Shown one piece after another: positions 60,026-64,000 of a DNA stretch of 64,000 nt (positions are counted from its first letter, which is position 1; each line of letters begins with the position of its first letter). The DNA comes from Actinospineispora eucalypti (GTDB lineage Bacteria; Actinomycetota; Actinomycetes; Mycobacteriales; Pseudonocardiaceae): assembly GCA_014208095.1 (NCBI GenBank), contig JACHMT010000002.1, positions 1,426,001-1,490,000 of the forward strand, written 5' to 3'. Below the pieces are notes generated by a model. The model was not told the DNA's origin. It saw nothing but the letters and a program-made list of their open reading frames with translations, and searched no databases. The translations under genes and the position numbers were made by a program.

Positions 60026-61261
60026 TCAGTCGATGCTGAACCGGGCCAGCTCGTGGGCGACGGCGCCGGGGAGGTCACTCGCGGGTGGCGCGGGGAGGTC
60101 CACGGGGTGGTCCTTGGTCGGCAGTAGCACCACGGCGGTGCCGGGGGTGATGACTTCGCCCCGTTGATTTTCGCAGCGCAGCTCCAGGTGGACCTCGTTG
60201 CGGCCCCCCACCCGCCGTTTGTCCACGACCTCGCCGCGCACCCAGGTGGCGTCGCCGATGTAGTTGAACCCGCGGTGCTCGCAGCGCAGCTGCCACAGCC
60301 ACCCCTCGTCACCGATCCAGTCGGTGAGCAGGTGGCAGAGCCAGGTCTCGCGCATGCCGCCGTAGTCGTAGGAGTTCGGCAGGCCCAGCTCAGCCGCCCG
60401 CTCGGGCTCCCAGTGCAGGCGTTGCACGGTGTCCGGGATGTTCAGCGCGTTGGGCGGGTAGAGCCCCGGCGCCTTGCGCCGGATGCCCGCCGCGATCTTG
60501 AACGCGCCGGGCGGGGTGAGCTGCATGCCCCAGCCCAGGTGCCAGACGATCACGTCCGTCGTGGTCAGCGGCCCCTTCACCCGGGCCGGCAGCGCGTCAC
60601 CGATCTCGACGTCCTCCCAGTACCGGGGCTCGGCGCCCCGCCTGGTCTCGGCCGCGTAGGCCGCGTCGATCTCGGCCAGCTGCTCGGCGGTGTAGGGCGG
60701 CTGCTCCAGTTTCTCCTTGGCCCGCTTCTTCGAGGTGTGCCGCTCCACGTTGATCCAGGTGCCCCGGCGGACGGCGTGCAGCTCGCCATCGCCGTTGGTG
60801 TAGAGGTAGTCGTTGGTCACGTGCACGGTGCGCCCGCCGAAACCGCTGGTCTTGGGCTGCACCCCCACCTGGGTCTGCAGCACCCGGCAGCGGTCGCCCA
60901 GCCGCAGCGGCCGCCACCACTCGAACTCCATCACCGCCTGGTACGAGCCGAGCCCGGCGAACGGGTCGCCCTTGAGCAGCGCCTTGGTCTCCGGGTCCGG
61001 TTCCGGCGCGGCGTCCTCGCCCATCGTGTAGAGGAACGTCGGCGGCGCGACCAGCGATCCCCAGCGGGTTCCGGTGGCGTACCCGGGATCGCAGTAGAGC
61101 GGGTTGTCGTCGCCGTAGCCGTAGGCGAAGTGGCGGACGCCGTCCCAGGTCACCTCGTAGTTGTGCGGCGGGTTGCGCTGCGGCTTCGGCACGCCCAGCC
61201 GCCGGCGGGACCGCTCGATCGCCTCGTCGGTCAGCACACCGAAGTCCTCGGCGGTCGTCAT
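60026..61261 (-). CDS. MaoC/FAS1-type double hot-dog acyl-CoA hydratase-like protein
   Basis: 411 residues. N-terminal hot-dog domain of the FAS1-dehydratase type (HNYEVTWDGVRHFAYGYGDDNPLYCDPGYA, then WGSLVAPPTFLYTMG), and a C-terminal MaoC-like domain (YWEDVEIGDALPARVKGPLTTTDVIVWHLGWG). Such proteins hydrate enoyl-CoA in steroid and fatty-acid breakdown. ATG 61261 overlaps the stop of the acyl-CoA dehydrogenase (ATGA). Last gene of the P450-ACAD-ACAD-MaoC operon. Confidence 0.88.
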   Translation of the reverse strand: MTTAEDFGVLTDEAIERSRRRLGVPKPQRNPPHNYEVTWDGVRHFAYGYGDDNPLYCDPGYATGTRWGSLVAPPTFLYTMGEDAAPEPDPETKALLKGDPFAGLGSYQAVMEFEWWRPLRLGDRCRVLQTQVGVQPKTSGFGGRTVHVTNDYLYTNGDGELHAVRRGTWINVERHTSKKRAKEKLEQPPYTAEQLAEIDAAYAAETRRGAEPRYWEDVEIGDALPARVKGPLTTTDVIVWHLGWGMQLTPPGAFKIAAGIRRKAPGLYPPNALNIPDTVQRLHWEPERAAELGLPNSYDYGGMRETWLCHLLTDWIGDEGWLWQLRCEHRGFNYIGDATWVRGEVVDKRRVGGRNEVHLELRCENQRGEVITPGTAVVLLPTKDHPVDLPAPPASDLPGAVAHELARFSID

Positions 61262-62409
61262 CGCGCTTCCTCCCGGGGCAGGCCGAGCAGCTTCTCGGCG
61301 ATGGTGTTGCGCTGGATCTCGGCGGTGCCGGCCCCGATGGTCGATGCCCGGGTGCGCAGGAACCCCCACACCCAGCGGCCCCGCTCCACGGCGTGCGGGT
61401 CGTGCCGGCCGAGCATCCCGTGGGCGCCGAGCAGCTCGACCGCGAACTCGTGCAGGTCCTGCTCGAAGGTGGCTATGAACAGCCGCGATGTCGACGAGGC
61501 CGGTCCGGGTTCACCGTTGGCCATGATGTCGGCGATGGTCCGTGTCCCGGTGTAGCGCATGATGCGCACCCGCATCTCGAGGTCGGCCAGGCGGTCACGC
61601 ACCAGTGCGTCGGCGGTGGCTCCGCGCCGCCGGGCCAGCTCGATCAGCTCGTCGAGCACCCGCCGGTACAGGGCGGCCTGGTTCATCGCCCCGGCCGCGC
61701 GCTCGTGGCCGAGGCTGGTGCGCACCAGCGGCCAGCCGCCGTTCTCCTCGCCGACGCGGTTGGCCACCGGCACCCGCACCCCGTCGAGGAAGACCTCGCA
61801 GAACCGCGCCTCCCCGGTCAGGTCGCGCAACGGCCGCACGGTGACCCCGGGGGCGTGCGCATCCACGAGCAGGTAGCTGATGCCCTTGGCCCTGGACTCG
61901 GGCGGGCCGGTGCGGACCAGGGTGAACAGGATGTCGGCGATGTCGGCCGCGCTGGTCCAGACCTTCTGCCCGTCGACGACGTACACATCACCGTCGCGGC
62001 GGGCCGTGGTGCGCAGCGCGGACAGGTCCGAACCGGCCCCGGGCTCGGAGTAGCCCTGCGCCCACACCTCGTCGCCCCGGAGCATCGGGCGCAGGAAGCG
62101 CTCCTTCTGCGCCGCCGCGCCGTACCTGATGATCGTGGGCGCGGCGATGCCCGGCCCGGTGCCCAGTGGCCTGGGCACCCTGGCCTTCGCGTACTCCTCC
62201 TGGTAGATCACCTGCCGGGCGAAGCTCAGGTCCATCCCGCCGTACTCGCGCGGCCAGCTCGGCCCCGCGTAGCCGGCGTCGAACAGGGTGGCCAGCCAGG
62301 CCTTCTGCCACGCCAGCCGTTCGCCCCGGCCCTTCGGCCGCCGGCCGGGGTGGTGCTCGGCGAGGAACGCCCGCAGGTCCTCCCGGAACTCCTCATCGGT
62401 TTCGGACAC
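61258..62409 (-). CDS. Acyl-CoA dehydrogenase (FadE-like), operon subunit 2
   Basis: 383 residues from GTG 62409, one base after the stop of the upstream dehydrogenase. FAD motifs YSEPGAGSDLSAL and KVWTSAADIADILFTLVRT; C-terminal ASTIGAGTAEIQRNTIAEKLLGLPRE is typical. Complete and probably flavin-binding. Pairs with 62411-63520, as in steroid side-chain heterotetrameric dehydrogenases (inference from gene pairing). Confidence 0.91.
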   Translation of the reverse strand: MSETDEEFREDLRAFLAEHHPGRRPKGRGERLAWQKAWLATLFDAGYAGPSWPREYGGMDLSFARQVIYQEEYAKARVPRPLGTGPGIAAPTIIRYGAAAQKERFLRPMLRGDEVWAQGYSEPGAGSDLSALRTTARRDGDVYVVDGQKVWTSAADIADILFTLVRTGPPESRAKGISYLLVDAHAPGVTVRPLRDLTGEARFCEVFLDGVRVPVANRVGEENGGWPLVRTSLGHERAAGAMNQAALYRRVLDELIELARRRGATADALVRDRLADLEMRVRIMRYTGTRTIADIMANGEPGPASSTSRLFIATFEQDLHEFAVELLGAHGMLGRHDPHAVERGRWVWGFLRTRASTIGAGTAEIQRNTIAEKLLGLPREEAR

Positions 62410-62410
62410 G

Positions 62411-63520
62411 TCAGATCCCGACCAGGTCGGCCAGCCGGGCGCGGTGCTCCGAGGGCGCGCCGAACAGCAGCTCCGAGGACTTGGCCCGCCGCAGGTACAG
62501 GTGCGCGTCGTGCTCCCAGGTGTAACCGATGCCGCCGTGGATCTGGATGTTCTCCTTGGCCGCGCGGGTGAGCACGGCCGAGCAGTACGCCGCCGCCAGC
62601 GCGGCGGCCACCGGGCGTTCGGCCGATTCCCCGGCCGACACGGACGAGGCGTGGTAGCTCGCGGACCGGGCCGCCTCGACCTCGAGCAGCAGGTCGGCAC
62701 ACCGGTGTTTGATGGCCTGGAACGAGCCGACGGGCCGGTCGAACTGCACGCGGACCTTCGCGTACTCCACCGCCGCGTTCAGGCAGGCCTGGGCCGCGCC
62801 CACCTGCTCGGCGGCCAGCGCAACCACCGCCAGGTCCAGCACCGTGCGCACGAACGGCGTCGCGCCGCCGACCCGGAGCGCCTCGGCGCCGTCCAGCTCC
62901 ACCCGGCCCAGCCGCCTGGTCGGGTCGAGTGCGTCGAGCCGGGTCCGGTTCACCCCGGCCGAGGCGCCCTCGACGGCGAACAGCCCCGGCCCGTCCCCGG
63001 CGCGCGCGACCACGAGCAGCAGGTCGGCGCTGTGGCCGTCGATGACGAACATCTTGGTGCCGGACAGCCGCCACCCGTCGTCGGCCGGTGTGGCGGCGGC
63101 CGCGACGTCCTCCGGCCGCCACGAGCCGGTCTCCTCGGCCAGCGCGACGGTCGCGGTGAGGGAGCCGTCGGCGATGGCCGGCAACCAGCGCGCCTTCGCC
63201 GCGTCGTCGCCGGATGCCGCGAGCGCCTGGCCGGCCAGCGCCACCGTGGCGAAGAACGGCGAAGGCACCAACCCACGCCCCATCTCCTCCAGCACGATGC
63301 CCAGCTCGACCGGACCGCCGCCCGACCCGCCGTACTCCTCCGGGATCGCCAGTCCCGCGAGGCCGAGCTGGTCGACCATCTGGCGCCACACCGCCGGATC
63401 GTGGCCCTCGTCCGACTCCATCCAGCGCCGGACCGCCGCACTCGGCGACCGGTCCGCGAGGAAGCGCCGCACCGAGGCACGCAGCTGTTCCCGCTCGGCG
63501 GTGGACGTGCCGGTCACCAT
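62411..63520 (-). CDS. Acyl-CoA dehydrogenase (FadE-like), operon subunit 1
   Basis: About 369 residues. Fold markers IPEEYGGSGGGPVELGIVLEEMGRGLVPSPFF, QFDRPVGSFQAIKHRCADLLL and HGGIGYTWEHDAHLYLRRA. The mid-protein FAD loop is eroded (VALAEETGSWRPED), as in the shorter partner at 56531-57640. Start ATG 63520 (or GTG 63517) overlaps the P450 stop. Confidence 0.89.
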   Translation of the reverse strand: MVTGTSTAEREQLRASVRRFLADRSPSAAVRRWMESDEGHDPAVWRQMVDQLGLAGLAIPEEYGGSGGGPVELGIVLEEMGRGLVPSPFFATVALAGQALAASGDDAAKARWLPAIADGSLTATVALAEETGSWRPEDVAAAATPADDGWRLSGTKMFVIDGHSADLLLVVARAGDGPGLFAVEGASAGVNRTRLDALDPTRRLGRVELDGAEALRVGGATPFVRTVLDLAVVALAAEQVGAAQACLNAAVEYAKVRVQFDRPVGSFQAIKHRCADLLLEVEAARSASYHASSVSAGESAERPVAAALAAAYCSAVLTRAAKENIQIHGGIGYTWEHDAHLYLRRAKSSELLFGAPSEHRARLADLVGI

Positions 63521-64000
63521 TCGAGACGCAGAGACTTCAGGCCGTACATGTTGCCGGTCTGCTCGAGTTCCTGGCCCTCCGCGATCCGGTAGTCGGGGAT
63601 TCTCCGGTGCCATTCCTCGACCGCGACGTTCAGCTCGAGGCGGGCGAGGTGCGAACCCAGGCACCGGTGCGGCCCGGAGCCGAAGGCGATGTGGTTGTTG
63701 GCCCTGCGCCCCAGGTCCACCCGTGACGGGTTGTCGTACCGCCGGGGGTCGCGGTTGGTCACCGTGAGCGGCAGCATCACCATCTCCCCGGACCGCACCG
63801 GGCAGCCACCGATCTCCACGTCCCGGGTCGCCTTGCGGGCCGGGATGACGAACGAGTACACGCGGAGGATCTCCTCCACGCTGGTCGGGATGAGCGAGGG
63901 GTCCGCGAGGATCGCCCCGCGGTGCTCGGGGTGGCTGGCGAAGTGGTACAGCGCCCAGCCGACCGAGATCGGCACGGTGTCCAGGCCGGCCATGAACATC
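63514..64000 (-). CDS. Cytochrome P450, 5' part outside the window
   Basis: C-terminal ~160 residues only; the frame is open to the window edge. Oxygen-binding helix FMAGLDTVPISVGW, K-helix ExxR in VEEILRVYS, and heme loop FGSGPHRCLGSHLAR with the cysteine ligand. First visible gene of the operon with two acyl-CoA dehydrogenases and the MaoC protein, so this P450 probably acts early on the same substrate. Confidence 0.9.
   Translation of the reverse strand, partial: MFMAGLDTVPISVGWALYHFASHPEHRGAILADPSLIPTSVEEILRVYSFVIPARKATRDVEIGGCPVRSGEMVMLPLTVTNRDPRRYDNPSRVDLGRRANNHIAFGSGPHRCLGSHLARLELNVAVEEWHRRIPDYRIAEGQELEQTGNMYGLKSLRLEW

Overview
The window is high-GC DNA with dense ATGA/GTGA gene overlaps and no visible tRNA, rRNA, CRISPR array or complete insertion sequence. 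Gene content points to an actinomycete, most likely a Pseudonocardiales or Mycobacteriales relative. The main indicators are a full mce lipid-import operon, a mycofactocin-type short-chain dehydrogenase, several cytochromes P450, a 3-ketosteroid-dehydrogenase-like flavoprotein, many CoA-chemistry enzymes and many TetR/IclR/GntR regulators. It reads as a catabolic region for terpenoid, steroid or aromatic-acid-like compounds; the actual substrates cannot be read from sequence.

Layout. 1-2.3 kb: edge-truncated luciferase-like monooxygenase and a MocR-type regulator. 2.3-3.1 kb: a broken acyl-CoA synthetase ending at a 166-nt hairpin repeat. 3.2-9 kb: a quinate/shikimate cassette (metallo-hydrolase, MHS transporter, TetR, shikimate dehydrogenase, fused 3-dehydroshikimate dehydratase) with shared CTAGTAC-type operators. 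9-18 kb: cupin, SRPBCC, two SnoaL-like proteins, IclR regulator, epimerase/SDR, a three-subunit molybdenum hydroxylase and a mycofactocin-type SDR. TATTCGATA operators sit on both sides of the IclR/SnoaL part. 18-28.6 kb: a minus-strand mce operon with unusual gene order (yrbEB-mceABCDEF-mas-yrbEA-mas-mas-mas). 28.7-31.2 kb: two TetR genes and a P450. 31.3-36.5 kb: amidohydrolase, a CoA transferase and a divergent crotonase that both look circularly permuted, and an acyl-CoA synthetase. 36.6-39.9 kb: crotonase-LLM-aldehyde dehydrogenase operon. 40-46.2 kb: second copy of the hairpin repeat, KstD-like flavoprotein, two paralogous TetR genes, SDR, P450 and ferredoxin. 46.4-55.1 kb: a seven-gene operon (amidohydrolase, two M24-fold proteins, crotonase, double CoA transferase, small unknown protein, acyl-CoA synthetase). 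55.2-64 kb: two pairs of acyl-CoA dehydrogenases, an HSD10-like SDR, a double-headed GntR/FCD regulator, a MaoC-type hydratase and an edge-truncated P450.

How it fits together. The mce system would import a hydrophobic substrate; P450s, ferredoxin, KstD-like enzyme and SDRs would oxidise it; CoA ligases, CoA transferases, acyl-CoA dehydrogenases, crotonases and the MaoC protein would shorten it by beta-oxidation-like steps. A 12-bp palindrome inside an identical 25-nt block links the mce/TetR promoter at 28.6 kb to the divergent P450-ferredoxin/amidohydrolase promoter at 46.3 kb. This suggests import and degradation are co-regulated. The most unusual items are the apparently permuted CoA transferase/crotonase pair, the rearranged mce operon, the hairpin repeat pair and the seven-gene operon with a metal-site-less M24 partner.
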